This document shows positions 1 to 8,444 of a DNA stretch of 19,406 nucleotides, in pieces. The stretch covers positions 1 to 19,406 of the forward strand of contig JALWHA010000364.1 in assembly GCA_027038695.1 (NCBI GenBank), given 5' to 3'. The stretch comes from Acidobacteriota bacterium (GTDB lineage: Bacteria; Acidobacteriota; Holophagae; Thermotomaculales; Thermotomaculaceae). The translations under genes and the position numbers were made by a program. The notes beneath the pieces are model-generated. The model did not search any database and had not been told where the DNA came from. It saw nothing but the letters and a program-made list of their open reading frames with translations. Position 1 is the first letter of the stretch, and each line of letters opens with the position of its first letter.

Positions 1-530
1 CTTCTACCCCTATCGGACAGAGAGATAAAGCAATGATAGAATTACTCTATGCAACAGGGTTAAGGGTTTCGGAATTATTAGATTTAAAAATGAATAACTT
101 AAACCTTGAGGAAAGGTTTTTAATTACTTTCGGAAAAGGCTCAAAGGAGAGGCTTGTCCCCTTCAGCAAAAAAGCATATGAATGTCTTGAGCGGTACATA
201 AATGACGGCAGACTTAAGCTCTTAAAAGATAAAACGAGTTATTTTCTTTTTTTAAATATCAGGGCAAACAAAATTTCAAGACAGGGCTTCTGGAAAATTT
301 TAAAAAATTACGGGAAAAAGATAGGGATAGAACACAAGCTATCCCCTCACACGTTAAGGCATACCTTTGCCACCCACCTGCTTGAGCACGGGGCGGATTT
401 AAGGGCTGTTCAAATGATGTTAGGGCATTCAGATATATCAACAACCCAGATTTACACTCATATATCAAATGAAAGACTAAAACAGATATACTTTAATTTT
501 CACCCGAGAGCCACAAAAGACGAAGAATAG
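1..530 (+). CDS. xerD: Tyrosine recombinase XerD, 3' part (5' end outside window)
   Basis: This is the catalytic C-terminal part of a tyrosine recombinase of the XerC/XerD type, which resolves chromosome dimers at dif with FtsK. The frame is open from base 3, before the first ATG at 33, and the residues there (TPIGQRDKAMIELLYATGL) are standard Xer sequence, so the gene is cut by the window edge and ATG 33 is not its start. Visible active-site elements are the first Arg in TGLRVSEL, Lys in GKGSKER, the HTLRH box, the His of LGHSD and the nucleophilic Tyr of TQIYTH. The GHSDISTTQIYTH wording and the HPRA end favour XerD over XerC, which usually has GHANLSTTQ. It is the only plus-strand gene and converges on ssb with one base between the stops. 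No integron or phage genes surround it, so a housekeeping role is preferred. Confidence 0.93.
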   Translation, partial: STPIGQRDKAMIELLYATGLRVSELLDLKMNNLNLEERFLITFGKGSKERLVPFSKKAYECLERYINDGRLKLLKDKTSYFLFLNIRANKISRQGFWKILKNYGKKIGIEHKLSPHTLRHTFATHLLEHGADLRAVQMMLGHSDISTTQIYTHISNERLKQIYFNFHPRATKDEE

Positions 531-531
531 A

Positions 532-1017
532 TTAAAAAGGAATATCCGAATCCGGGATATCCTCTTCAACATCTTCAATTTCCTCAGCTTCTTCTTTTAT
601 ATCGTCTACTTGTGGACGCTCACTAATATCGGAAGAAGTATTGCCCGATGCCGCAGATTCACTGCCGAAAGAAGAGGTCATTTCTTCCGCGGTTTTTTTA
701 GTTAACGGGATTAATGTCAAACCTCTAATTTCAGTCCTATATTTTTTATTCCCGTTTACGTCTTCCCACGTTTGATATTCTATGGTCCCTTCAACAAAAA
801 ACAAATGCCCTTTCCTTACTATCCTTTCACCTTTATCCGCAAGCCTACCCCACAAGGCAATGTTATGCCACTCTGTTTTTTCCTGCCAATTTCCATGAGA
901 ATCCATATAACTTCTTGAAGTAGCAAGGGTAAACTTTGCCACCTTTGACCCGTTTGAAGTAATCTTTATATCAATATCCTGACCTGCCCTTCCTATTAAA
1001 ATCACTTTGTTAAACAT
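532..1017 (-). CDS. ssb: Single-stranded DNA-binding protein
   Basis: 161 residues, the usual length for bacterial SSB. The OB-fold occupies about residues 1-107 (MFNKVILIGRAGQD start, KFTLATSRSY, TEWHNIALWGRLAD, KGHLFFVEGTIEYQTWED). A low-complexity Ser/Glu/Asp linker follows, then the acidic tip ending DSDIPF, which recruits replication and repair partners. It coats single-stranded DNA in replication, recombination and repair as a tetramer. The start is an ATG with an AGAGGTG ribosome binding site a few bases upstream. It lies 13 bases downstream of the chemoreceptor-like gene and is probably cotranscribed with it, an unusual partner for ssb. The gene converges with xerD. Confidence 0.96.
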   Translation of the reverse strand: MFNKVILIGRAGQDIDIKITSNGSKVAKFTLATSRSYMDSHGNWQEKTEWHNIALWGRLADKGERIVRKGHLFFVEGTIEYQTWEDVNGNKKYRTEIRGLTLIPLTKKTAEEMTSSFGSESAASGNTSSDISERPQVDDIKEEAEEIEDVEEDIPDSDIPF

Positions 1018-1030
1018 ATTTCACCTCTTA

Positions 1031-2656
1031 TTAAAGTATTTTTTTTATATTTTTTGCCTTTTCAAGCAAAACAAGCGAGTTTTTTAAATTTGCAAGCCTC
1101 TTGTGCTGCAAATCATCAAGCATTACTCCAAACTCCCTTACCGCTTTATCATGGTTAAAATTCTCTATTACACTATTTGCTTCAGAAAGATCTTTTGAAA
1201 ACTCTTCAAGACTTTTCAACAATCCGGTAATATAATCCGTTATTTCAGGAAGAGTATTATTTATATAATCCAAAAGACCGGCGGTTGAAACCACGAGGCT
1301 GTCAAAAGATTCTCTATCCTTTTCAGCCTTATCCAATTTTGCAAGATAATCTTTAAAAACAATTAAAACCTGCTTGATAGAGCTACTATGATTTACAATC
1401 CCTTCTTTTATACTGTTTAATAAAGTTATATTCTCTTCAACAGGTTCAGCCATTTTATAATTACTTTGTTTAATCATTTTGGTATGATGATTAAAATGGT
1501 CAATATCGGTAGCAATCCTTGTTAATTCTACCCTATTTTTTACATTAACCTTTTCATAATCAGAAAGCAATTTAGCCACATAATTGTTATTCCTCATCAT
1601 GTTTGAAAAAAAAGAATCTACGGTTACTCTTTTCTTCTCAATATCATCAACGAGTTTTTTTAACTCTTTTGCAACAGTTACAAATTTTTTATCATCCTTA
1701 GATGTTTCTGACGCATAAATTAATGCGTTTAAAGACATTAATGAGGCTTTTTTATTTAAATTAGACAATTCTAACAGGATTGTTTTAACCTGGTAAAAGG
1801 TATCATTTGTTGTTCTGTTTAACCCTATAATTTCATCAAAAATTTCTTTTTCTTTATCAAAATTATCTCTTATTGTCTCAATCCTTTCAATTAAATGAGA
1901 TTTGTGTTTTTCCATTTTCCCTATCTCTTCAATAAGCCTGTTTGAATGAGAATCTATATTATTAAAAAACAAAATTATTTTATCTATATTCAACACTAAA
2001 TTCTCACTAAAAGACAAAAACCCTTTTATAATTAAATTCGAGTTTTTTATATCCTCTGAAGTCCTTACTATATAATCGTTGACAATATCTTTTACCTTTT
2101 CCACAAGATCTAAAAGCTTTTCTCTAAATTTATTAATTTCAGTTGTTAAGTAAATAAAAGATTGCAACTTCTCTTCAATACCTGTATCCAATTCTTTCGT
2201 CGAAATTGAAGAGATAAAAGTCACCATTTCGTTGAACTTAAAACTAAACTCTTTATAATCATCGATCAATTCATCAAAAGAATATATAACATCGCTTATT
2301 CGTGTTTTGACAAAATTATTAGTATCGGTAAAATCACTTATCAATTGCCTTAATTCTTCACTCTTTAATAAAACCTCATTGTAAAGATCCTCAAACAAAG
2401 GGTCTTCAATGATACAAGGCTCTCCCTTTTCAACAAATCTCACCAATTCTTTTAATTGTATTTTAATATCACTTATCATTTTTTCAAAATACCACGTTAA
2501 AATCACGGTAAACACTGTGGAAATAATCAGAAAAGAACTAACAATAAAATAAAAAGAATTAATTTTTAAAAAATTATAAAAAACAAGACCGGTCACCAAT
2601 ACCACTAATACATATATAAAAAATGCGTTTAGTATTCTTAATTTGTACCGTCTCAT
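1031..2656 (-). CDS. Membrane-anchored coiled-coil protein with degenerate chemoreceptor-type signalling hairpin
   Basis: 541 residues. Two hydrophobic helices (about 9-30 and 33-57) are separated by only a few residues, so there is no periplasmic sensory domain. The rest is cytoplasmic, almost entirely helical and Lys/Glu/Asn-rich. Residues about 296-341 (LNKKASLMSLNALIYASE, then KKFVTVAKELKKLV) align by eye with the methyl-accepting chemotaxis hairpin tip (QTNLLALNAAIEAARAGE...GRGFAVVAEEVRKLAE). The core is degenerate: EAARAGE is replaced by YASETSK and GRGFAVVA by KKFVTVA. This suggests descent from an MCP signalling domain that may no longer bind CheA/CheW normally. No che genes are present in the window. 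It precedes ssb by 13 bases. A -10-like box lies about 40 bases upstream, and AAGGGA precedes the ATG. The function is unknown. Confidence 0.8.
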   Translation of the reverse strand: MRRYKLRILNAFFIYVLVVLVTGLVFYNFLKINSFYFIVSSFLIISTVFTVILTWYFEKMISDIKIQLKELVRFVEKGEPCIIEDPLFEDLYNEVLLKSEELRQLISDFTDTNNFVKTRISDVIYSFDELIDDYKEFSFKFNEMVTFISSISTKELDTGIEEKLQSFIYLTTEINKFREKLLDLVEKVKDIVNDYIVRTSEDIKNSNLIIKGFLSFSENLVLNIDKIILFFNNIDSHSNRLIEEIGKMEKHKSHLIERIETIRDNFDKEKEIFDEIIGLNRTTNDTFYQVKTILLELSNLNKKASLMSLNALIYASETSKDDKKFVTVAKELKKLVDDIEKKRVTVDSFFSNMMRNNNYVAKLLSDYEKVNVKNRVELTRIATDIDHFNHHTKMIKQSNYKMAEPVEENITLLNSIKEGIVNHSSSIKQVLIVFKDYLAKLDKAEKDRESFDSLVVSTAGLLDYINNTLPEITDYITGLLKSLEEFSKDLSEANSVIENFNHDKAVREFGVMLDDLQHKRLANLKNSLVLLEKAKNIKKIL

Positions 2657-2694
2657 AAAATCCCTTTTTTAATTATTTCCCTTTTTTCTTTTTT

Positions 2695-2700
2695 ATTATA
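2695..2700 (-). promoter_or_regulatory. Candidate -10 box for the chemoreceptor-like gene/ssb
   Basis: The minus strand reads TATAAT here, about 40 bases upstream of the ATG at 2656 and just downstream of the terminator that ends the previous operon. That is where a new promoter would be expected. No good -35 hexamer is visible at 16-18 bases, so this rests on the -10 box and position only. Confidence 0.45.
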
Positions 2701-2727
2701 CACCAAATTAACCGGGAAAAGGGGAAT

Positions 2728-2750
2728 AAAAAAGGGGGCATGTGCCCCCC
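2728..2750 (-). terminator. Rho-independent terminator of the response regulator-pyrE-clc-alr-truA-lipoprotein operon
   Basis: On the minus strand a GGGGGGCACATGCCCCC hairpin is followed directly by six T residues. The stem is five to six G-C pairs with a tetraloop. It begins 15 bases past the stop of the lipoprotein gene, and a separate promoter-like box follows. Confidence 0.9.
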
Positions 2751-2765
2751 AAAAGAAAAAGTAAA

Positions 2766-3911
2766 TTATCTTAAAGCAATCAACACCTTGCTCATTCTAA
2801 ACTTATCAGGATTAATTAAAAATATTGTAGCACTCTTTTTATCCGGTGAAATTTTAACCTGATAATCTTTATCTTTTATAAATTGTGCAGGCATTATATA
2901 AATAGCATGAATTTTCCCCAACCCGGCATCTTCAGCGTTTACCGTAATTGAATCAACTTCCCTTAAGTCAGCCGATTTATCAAAATTTACTGCATTGAAC
3001 TTCTTTAATTTAGGCCTTCCGAATAAGAACCTTCCTACTATACCCTTTTTCTTTAAGGATTTATAATTATCCACGTGATAAAAAACAGAGTTAAGCATCT
3101 TTTCTTTTCTTAAGTTTTCCTTAGAAAGGTTCTGATTTTTTGTCGTAAGGGTTGAAATCTGCTGCTGCATATCAGCCTTTAACTGCTCCAATTCTTTCAA
3201 CTGTTTTAAAAGTTCGGCCTTTCTAGCCTCTAAATCCTTAACGTCAGCGGAAAGTTTTTCAGCCTCCTGCCTTGCTTTATCCCTCTCATTTATAAGTTTG
3301 GTTTTATAGTATCTTTTAATCTGGTTAGGACTCATATTTGCCGTACCCTGGGTAACAAAGGTACCAAAAACACCGTCATTATAAAAAAGATAAACCTGAA
3401 ATCCCGGAAGAAGATAATCAAGAAGATTAACCCTTTCAATAAGTTTTTGCGCTTCTTCCGGGCTTAATCCTTTTTGTTCGGTTAAGTATCTCATACAGAT
3501 GTCAAAATGATTATCCCCGGCCTTAACAGTGTAAGGCTTTGGTAGCTTATCTTTTAAATCCTGAATCTCTTTCCTTAACTGCTTAATTTCGTCGTCTTTT
3601 TTCAATATCTCCTGAATAATTGCCGAATAAGAAGAATCCTTTTCCTGCGCAAGCCTTTTTTTCAAATAAGCTCTTTGTTCCGGGGTTAAAGCAAGCATTC
3701 TCATCTGCTCAGGACTTAATTTTTTGTCACCCTTTAATCCATATTCAGATAACAACTGCCTGTAAGCGTCCTCTTTCTGCTTCAATTGGTCATTTAATTT
3801 GTCAATCTTCATTGCCATCTGTTCCATCTTTTTAACCTGTTGTTTCTCAAACCAGGAACAGGAAGTTGTGAACAACATTAAAACCAACACAAAAGAAAAA
3901 AGTTTTTTCAT
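2766..3911 (-). CDS. LysM-like coiled-coil lipoprotein of unknown function
   Basis: 381 residues. The N-terminus is a lipoprotein signal (MKKLFSFVLVLMLFTTSC) with Cys18 as the likely lipidated residue, so the protein is predicted to be membrane-tethered. Residues 20-125 are helical and charged. Residues 127-177 look like a LysM domain (YTVKAGDNHFDICMRYL at the start, LLPGFQVYLFY at the end). LysM domains bind peptidoglycan. A long coiled coil follows at about 200-275, then a basic patch (RFLFGRPKLKK) and a beta-rich C-terminal domain of about 65 residues that I do not recognise. The ATG has an excellent AAAGGAGG site. It follows truA by 15 bases and is the last gene before the terminator at 2728-2750. 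A role in cell-envelope structure is inferred from LysM plus the lipid anchor; no enzymatic motif is visible. Confidence 0.82.
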   Translation of the reverse strand: MKKLFSFVLVLMLFTTSCSWFEKQQVKKMEQMAMKIDKLNDQLKQKEDAYRQLLSEYGLKGDKKLSPEQMRMLALTPEQRAYLKKRLAQEKDSSYSAIIQEILKKDDEIKQLRKEIQDLKDKLPKPYTVKAGDNHFDICMRYLTEQKGLSPEEAQKLIERVNLLDYLLPGFQVYLFYNDGVFGTFVTQGTANMSPNQIKRYYKTKLINERDKARQEAEKLSADVKDLEARKAELLKQLKELEQLKADMQQQISTLTTKNQNLSKENLRKEKMLNSVFYHVDNYKSLKKKGIVGRFLFGRPKLKKFNAVNFDKSADLREVDSITVNAEDAGLGKIHAIYIMPAQFIKDKDYQVKISPDKKSATIFLINPDKFRMSKVLIALR

Positions 3912-3926
3912 CTTGCCTCCTTTATT

Positions 3927-4667
3927 TTAGTAATATACCCTTTCAAGAAATAACCCTTTTGCGTCCAGTGTAGGGCCAGCATAAACCCTGTTCTTTTTTT
4001 TAAAAATTTCTTCAACATATTCAGGCGATATTTTACCCTTTCCGATTAATAAAAGAGTGCCTGCGATATTTCTTACCATGTGGTGCAAAAAACTACGCCC
4101 GTTTATTATATATTCTAAAAAGCCGTTATTCAACAAATTAAATTTTGAAACTTCAACTTTCCTGATCGGGGTTTTAGCACCGCAAAGAGAGGCTCTGAAG
4201 GAAGAAAAATCCTTCTCTCCAATAAAATAATCCGCAGCCTTTATCATTGCGTCAATATCTATTTTACCTTTTATGTGATAGCAGTATAACCTTTCAAACG
4301 GGGAAAGCGCATTGCCTATAAAAAACCTGTACCTATAAGTTTTACCCATTGCGTTAAAACGAGGGTGAAAGGATAGTCCAACCTCCTCAACCTCAAAAAC
4401 CCTGATATCTTCAGGCAATAATGCGTTTAATCCCTTTTTTATTACAAAGAGAGAGTGGCTTTTATTAGTTTTAAAGGAAGCAACCTGCCCTAAAGCGTGT
4501 ACTCCGGCATCTGTCCGTGACGCCCCGATAAGTTTTACTTTGTGGTTTACAAGGGTTTCTATAGCCTGCTTTAATACACCCTGAATAGTCTTAGCGTGAG
4601 GCTGCACCTGCCAGCCGTGATAGTTTGTGCCGTCGTACTGAAGGGTTAGTTTAATGTTTCTCATCAC
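3927..4667 (-). CDS. truA: tRNA pseudouridine synthase A (positions 38-40)
   Basis: 246 residues as drawn. TruA converts uridine to pseudouridine at positions 38-40 of the tRNA anticodon arm. The N-terminus (KLTLQYDGTNYHGWQVQP) and the catalytic motif GASRTDAGVHALGQVASF, with the nucleophilic Asp at residue 53, are diagnostic. Also present are the family motifs HPRFNAMGKTYRYR and GRSFLHHMVRNIAGTLL, and a typical C-terminus (GPTLDAKGLFLERVYY). Two starts are adjacent: GTG at 4667, overlapping the alr stop by four bases, or ATG at 4664, sharing one base with it (TGATG). No strong ribosome binding site distinguishes them, and coupling to alr translation is likely. The ATG would give 245 residues. 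Confidence 0.96.
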   Translation of the reverse strand: MMRNIKLTLQYDGTNYHGWQVQPHAKTIQGVLKQAIETLVNHKVKLIGASRTDAGVHALGQVASFKTNKSHSLFVIKKGLNALLPEDIRVFEVEEVGLSFHPRFNAMGKTYRYRFFIGNALSPFERLYCYHIKGKIDIDAMIKAADYFIGEKDFSSFRASLCGAKTPIRKVEVSKFNLLNNGFLEYIINGRSFLHHMVRNIAGTLLLIGKGKISPEYVEEIFKKKNRVYAGPTLDAKGLFLERVYY

Positions 4668-5800
4668 TCTGTAATCTTTTTTTGAATATACGGATTTAAC
4701 CTTGCAATAACCTCGTAATTTATCGTCCCTAAAAGATTTGCCAATGTATCGGCAGTTATTCCCTCGTTCCCGCTCTTCCCTATTAAAATTATATCGTCTT
4801 CAAGCGAAACATCTTCCACATGGCTTACATCAACCATAAAAAGGTTCATGCAAACCCGGCCCACAACGGGACACCTTCTGCCTTTAATTAAAACATATCC
4901 GTTGTTTGAAAGTCCCCTGTCGTACCCGTCAGAATACCCGACAGGCAAAACGACAATTCTCATATCTCTGGTTGCCTTAAAAGTCAAACCGTAACCTATG
5001 TATCCCCCCGCTTTCACTTCTTTTATTTGCAAAGGCTTTGTTTTCCATGTTAAAACAGGCTTTAAACCATTGTTTCTCTCAAACCCCCTTGAATTTAAAG
5101 AAACAATTGTCTCCCTGCTCGGATAGTATCCGTAAAAAGATATGCCCGGCCTGACAATATCTGTCCTTGTTTCTTCAAAAAGCATTAAAGCAGCCGAACA
5201 GGCATTATGTGTTTGAATATTTTTACCGCCGAAATTCTCTATTACCCTATTAAAACTCTCTATTTGCATATTTGCGTAACTATGGTCTGTAGTATCTTCA
5301 ATATTGGCAAAATGTGTGGAAAAGCCTAAAAATTTTAAACTTTTACTTTTAACAATTCTATTCGCAAGGTTTAAAGCATGGTACTCTTCAAGCCCCAGCC
5401 TGTGAGTACCCGTTTCAACTTTAACAAATACCCCGATTTTCTTCTCAGCCTTTTCCCCCACCTTTTCCAGAAAATCCACCATATCCTCAGAATAAACAGT
5501 TAGATAGATCTCTTTTTCTTTTAAAAGAGAGATTATAAGAGATTTATTTTTATTTAAATACCCTAAAATTAAAACAGGTTTTTCAGAGTTTATCTCAACT
5601 GCCTCATCAGTGGAGTGAACACAGTATCCGTCAACAAAATCATCAACAATTGAAACCACTTCTTTTAAACCGTGACCGTAAGCGTTTGCTTTAACCACGG
5701 GAAAGAATTTTGAATTAGGGGCAAACGACCTTAAAAACTTTATATTGTTTAAAAACGCCGATTTGCTTAAAACTATGGTTGAAGTGGTCAAATTCAACAC
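4664..5800 (-). CDS. alr: Alanine racemase (PLP-dependent)
   Basis: 378 residues, normal for Alr, which makes D-alanine for peptidoglycan. The PLP lysine is Lys37 in FFPVVKANAYGHGLKEV. The other catalytic base, Tyr270, lies in GGYIGYGLTF. Also visible are KVETGTHRLGL, STHFANIED, HNACSAALM, DIVRPGISFYGYYP, VLPVGYSDGYDRG and the RRCPVVGRVCMNLFMVDV block. The start is GTG, sharing its first base with the TAG stop of the ClC gene (TAGTG) and preceded by AAGGGG. This placement implies coupling. The link to ClC and pyrE is probably just a mixed housekeeping operon. Confidence 0.96.
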   Translation of the reverse strand: MLNLTTSTIVLSKSAFLNNIKFLRSFAPNSKFFPVVKANAYGHGLKEVVSIVDDFVDGYCVHSTDEAVEINSEKPVLILGYLNKNKSLIISLLKEKEIYLTVYSEDMVDFLEKVGEKAEKKIGVFVKVETGTHRLGLEEYHALNLANRIVKSKSLKFLGFSTHFANIEDTTDHSYANMQIESFNRVIENFGGKNIQTHNACSAALMLFEETRTDIVRPGISFYGYYPSRETIVSLNSRGFERNNGLKPVLTWKTKPLQIKEVKAGGYIGYGLTFKATRDMRIVVLPVGYSDGYDRGLSNNGYVLIKGRRCPVVGRVCMNLFMVDVSHVEDVSLEDDIILIGKSGNEGITADTLANLLGTINYEVIARLNPYIQKKITE

Positions 5801-7800
5801 TATACCCCTTCTTTTTGCTTAAACTTTCTTATATCTTCGTATTTTCCTACAACCACAAAATGGTCTCCGTTACCTAACAAGGTTGTCGCATTTGGAATAA
5901 AAGTTTTCTTTCCCCTTTTAATAATTAGCACCTCAATATTATACTTATTTCTTATAGCCAATTCTTTTAATGTCTTATTTACAAAAGACTGCGGAACTTT
6001 CAATTCCATCAACCTCATTCCCTCACCTAAATTTAAACCCTTTGTCACGTCTTTAAACTTCTTTCTCGTAATAACCGCCAATGCGAGTTCTCTTTTTTTA
6101 ATCTCAAAGTTGTACAAATTTATCACGTCCTGGATATGCACGATTCCCTTATATTCCATAGATTCTTTGTCCTTAACCACAGGAATTTCCTCAACGGAGA
6201 ACTTGCCCTCAAGGTCCATGGCCTCCTGAAGGTTTGAATCCTCGGTCAAAAATACCGGATCCTCTGCAATATCCTCGGCAATTACAAGTTCGGCCAGAGT
6301 CTCTTTTTCGTAAAAAACAGACTTAATGTTGTTTAAAGTTAGTATTCCTACAAGTTTATTTGAGGAGTCGAGAACGGGGAATATGCTTTGAGCGGTAGAC
6401 AACACCGAATCAATAATAAACTTTAAATTGTGGTGAATATAAAAGAACACACCCTCTTTTATAACAGGGTCTATTTTTATCTGTTTTAAAATTGACTCTT
6501 CCCTGCCCTCAACAAGTTCTATGCCCTTTAATTTTAATTTCAGGGTATAAATCGACTCTTTCTTTATAGCGGTTGCAATCAAGGTTGAAATAATACAGGT
6601 GAACATTAATGGCGCAATAACCCTGTAGTTCTGGGTTAACTCAAAGATTATAATTATGGCAGTTATAGGCGCTTGAGTTGCCGCTGCAACAACAGCACCC
6701 ATCCCCACAAGGGCATAAGCACCTGAAGAAGCCGCCTGAGGAAACAAAGCATGGGTTATAACACCTACCGCGCCTCCAGTTGCTGCACCTAAAAAGAGGG
6801 AAGGTGCAAAGATACCACCTGAGCCACCGGACCCTAATGTAATTGAAGTCGCCAAAATCTTCATAGGAATCATTAAAATTAAAATATACAAAGGCCATTG
6901 ATTGTGAAGCGCACCGTTTATACTTTCGTAACCTACCCCGAATATGTAAGGGGAATATATGCCCATAATACCTACGACCAAACCGCCAATCATAGGCTGA
7001 ATATACTCGGGAATAGGTGATTTTTCAAACCAATCCTCAAAATAATATAACGTCACGATAAAGAGAACAGCAACCAATCCTGCTACTAAACCTAAAAAGG
7101 TGTAAGGCATAAGTTCAAGGGAGGAGTTTAAGGTATAAGGAGGAACTACAAAAGCCACAAGGTCTCCTTCAAAATGCCTCGCAACAATGGTTGAAATAAC
7201 CGAAGAAATAATAATAGGGCTTAAAGCCGCCACCCCGAAGTCTCCCAAAATTATCTCAACGGAAAACAATGCGCCTGCAATCGGAGCGTTAAAAGCAGCA
7301 GCAATACCACCAGCGGCACCGCATGCAACAAGGGTTTGAATATCCCTTCTATCCAGATTAAAGTACTGCCCTACTGTTGAGCCTAAAGAGGCGCCTATCT
7401 GAACAATAGGGCCTTCCCTTCCTACCGAACCTCCGGAACCTATTGAAACCGCTGATGCAAGAGCTTTTACAAACGCAACCCTCGGCCTTATCTTCCCGTC
7501 TTTCATTAACATTGCAAGCATAACCTCGGGTACACCATGCCCCTTTGCCTCTTTTGCAAAGAAATAGATTATAGGACCGACAATCAAGCCACCTATTGCA
7601 GGGGCAAGAATCTTTCTATAGGTGGGAATATGCTTTACAACCTCAAGGAACTTTTCATAACCGCCGAAGGAGATCTCTGTAAAAAACCTGATTAACTGCC
7701 TGACTCCGACTGCACCTAACCCTGCACAAACCCCCACTAAAACAGACAGTATAATTAAAAGTATCTGTTTGTTGCTAAACCTCGCTATTATTCTTTTCAT
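5800..7800 (-). CDS. ClC-family anion channel/transporter with CBS pair and C-terminal RCK_C domain
   Basis: 666 residues. The ClC core spans about 10-425: GHGVPEV (86-92), GSGGSVGREGPIVQIG (121-136) with the gating glutamate Glu129, FNAPIAGALFSVE (170-182), GSGGSGGIFAPSLFLG (323-338) and Tyr418, matching Tyr445 of E. coli ClC-ec1. Two CBS-like domains follow (about 440-575; SIFPVLDSSNKLVGILTLN and VEEIPVVKDKE...GIVHIQDVI), which in this family bind nucleotides. Residues about 590-660 resemble RCK_C/TrkA_C (LMELKVPQSFVNKTLKELAI, NGDHFVVVGKYED), a ligand-binding module of potassium transporters. Two departures from ClC-ec1 are visible: the central-anion Ser107 position is His88, and the internal proton Glu203 position is Ile183. 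The protein moves chloride or another anion across the inner membrane; exchanger versus channel is unresolved. The ATG overlaps the pyrE stop (TAATG). Confidence 0.93.
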   Translation of the reverse strand: MKRIIARFSNKQILLIILSVLVGVCAGLGAVGVRQLIRFFTEISFGGYEKFLEVVKHIPTYRKILAPAIGGLIVGPIIYFFAKEAKGHGVPEVMLAMLMKDGKIRPRVAFVKALASAVSIGSGGSVGREGPIVQIGASLGSTVGQYFNLDRRDIQTLVACGAAGGIAAAFNAPIAGALFSVEIILGDFGVAALSPIIISSVISTIVARHFEGDLVAFVVPPYTLNSSLELMPYTFLGLVAGLVAVLFIVTLYYFEDWFEKSPIPEYIQPMIGGLVVGIMGIYSPYIFGVGYESINGALHNQWPLYILILMIPMKILATSITLGSGGSGGIFAPSLFLGAATGGAVGVITHALFPQAASSGAYALVGMGAVVAAATQAPITAIIIIFELTQNYRVIAPLMFTCIISTLIATAIKKESIYTLKLKLKGIELVEGREESILKQIKIDPVIKEGVFFYIHHNLKFIIDSVLSTAQSIFPVLDSSNKLVGILTLNNIKSVFYEKETLAELVIAEDIAEDPVFLTEDSNLQEAMDLEGKFSVEEIPVVKDKESMEYKGIVHIQDVINLYNFEIKKRELALAVITRKKFKDVTKGLNLGEGMRLMELKVPQSFVNKTLKELAIRNKYNIEVLIIKRGKKTFIPNATTLLGNGDHFVVVGKYEDIRKFKQKEGV

Positions 7801-8444
7801 TACTCTCCTTTAAAGAAAGTTGAATACCAGTTTTCAGGACCTTTTCTAAACTCGTCAATAATATCGGCGTCTTTTTTAGAAAGATAACCCTTTTCAACAG
7901 CGTGTTTTAAAAGGGATTCTATATTTTCAAGGGAAACATAATTAAGCCCAACAGAAGCAAAGTTGTCTTCAGCCTTTTTAAACTGATAACTAAATATGGA
8001 AAAAACACCTTTAACTTCTGCGCCCTCTTCCCTTAAATTTTTAACCACCTGAACAGAAGATTTGCCTGTTGATATTAAATCCTCAACAACAATTACTTTG
8101 TCCCCCTTATTCAACTTCCCTTCAACTGATTTCCCCTTTCCGTGCTGCTTCTTTTCAGCTCTTACATAGACCATTGGAAGGGACAATTTCTCAGATATCC
8201 ATGCGGCAAAAGGGATTGCGGAAGTTGCCGTTCCCGCAACAACATTGAAATCCAGACCTGAACCCTTAATCTTTTCAATAAAAGCGTCAACAACCTTTCT
8301 TCTCTCCTCAACAAAAGAGATAAAAAGCCTGTTATCGCAATAGATCGGAGATTTAATCCCCGAAACCCATGTAAAAGGCGGATTTAAAGACAGTGAAACA
8401 GCGTTAATCTTCAACAAACTCTCGGCAATACTAATCTTTTCCAT
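7800..8444 (-). CDS. pyrE: Orotate phosphoribosyltransferase
   Basis: 214 residues. The enzyme joins orotate to PRPP to make OMP in pyrimidine synthesis. The PRPP-binding motif VIVVEDLISTGKSS is at 117-130. KSPIYCDNRL (31-40) and the flexible catalytic loop region RAEKKQHGKGKSVEG (95-109) are typical, as is the VVAGTATSAIPFAAWIS block. The ATG has an AGAGGAG site five bases upstream, located inside the end of the response-regulator gene, which it overlaps by 14 bases. Its 3' end shares a base with the ClC start. Other pyr genes are not in the window, so pathway control by a pyr operon leader is not evident here. Confidence 0.95.
   Translation of the reverse strand: MEKISIAESLLKINAVSLSLNPPFTWVSGIKSPIYCDNRLFISFVEERRKVVDAFIEKIKGSGLDFNVVAGTATSAIPFAAWISEKLSLPMVYVRAEKKQHGKGKSVEGKLNKGDKVIVVEDLISTGKSSVQVVKNLREEGAEVKGVFSIFSYQFKKAEDNFASVGLNYVSLENIESLLKHAVEKGYLSKKDADIIDEFRKGPENWYSTFFKGE

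Noticed and set aside
1..530. Recombinase as a sign of an integrative element or integron at the window edge
   Set aside because: The sequence fits housekeeping XerD, and no attachment repeat, cargo gene or cassette array is seen beside it.
542..560. Hairpin ATATCC/GGATAT in the last codons of ssb followed by a T-rich stretch
   Set aside because: The stem is six mostly A-T pairs and the T run is not directly attached, so it is too weak to call a terminator; the bases are explained by the conserved acidic-tail codons.
6641..6898. 85-codon minus-strand open frame inside the ClC gene
   Set aside because: It is an alternative frame of the conserved ClC filter region; Cys/Phe-rich translation with no known motif.
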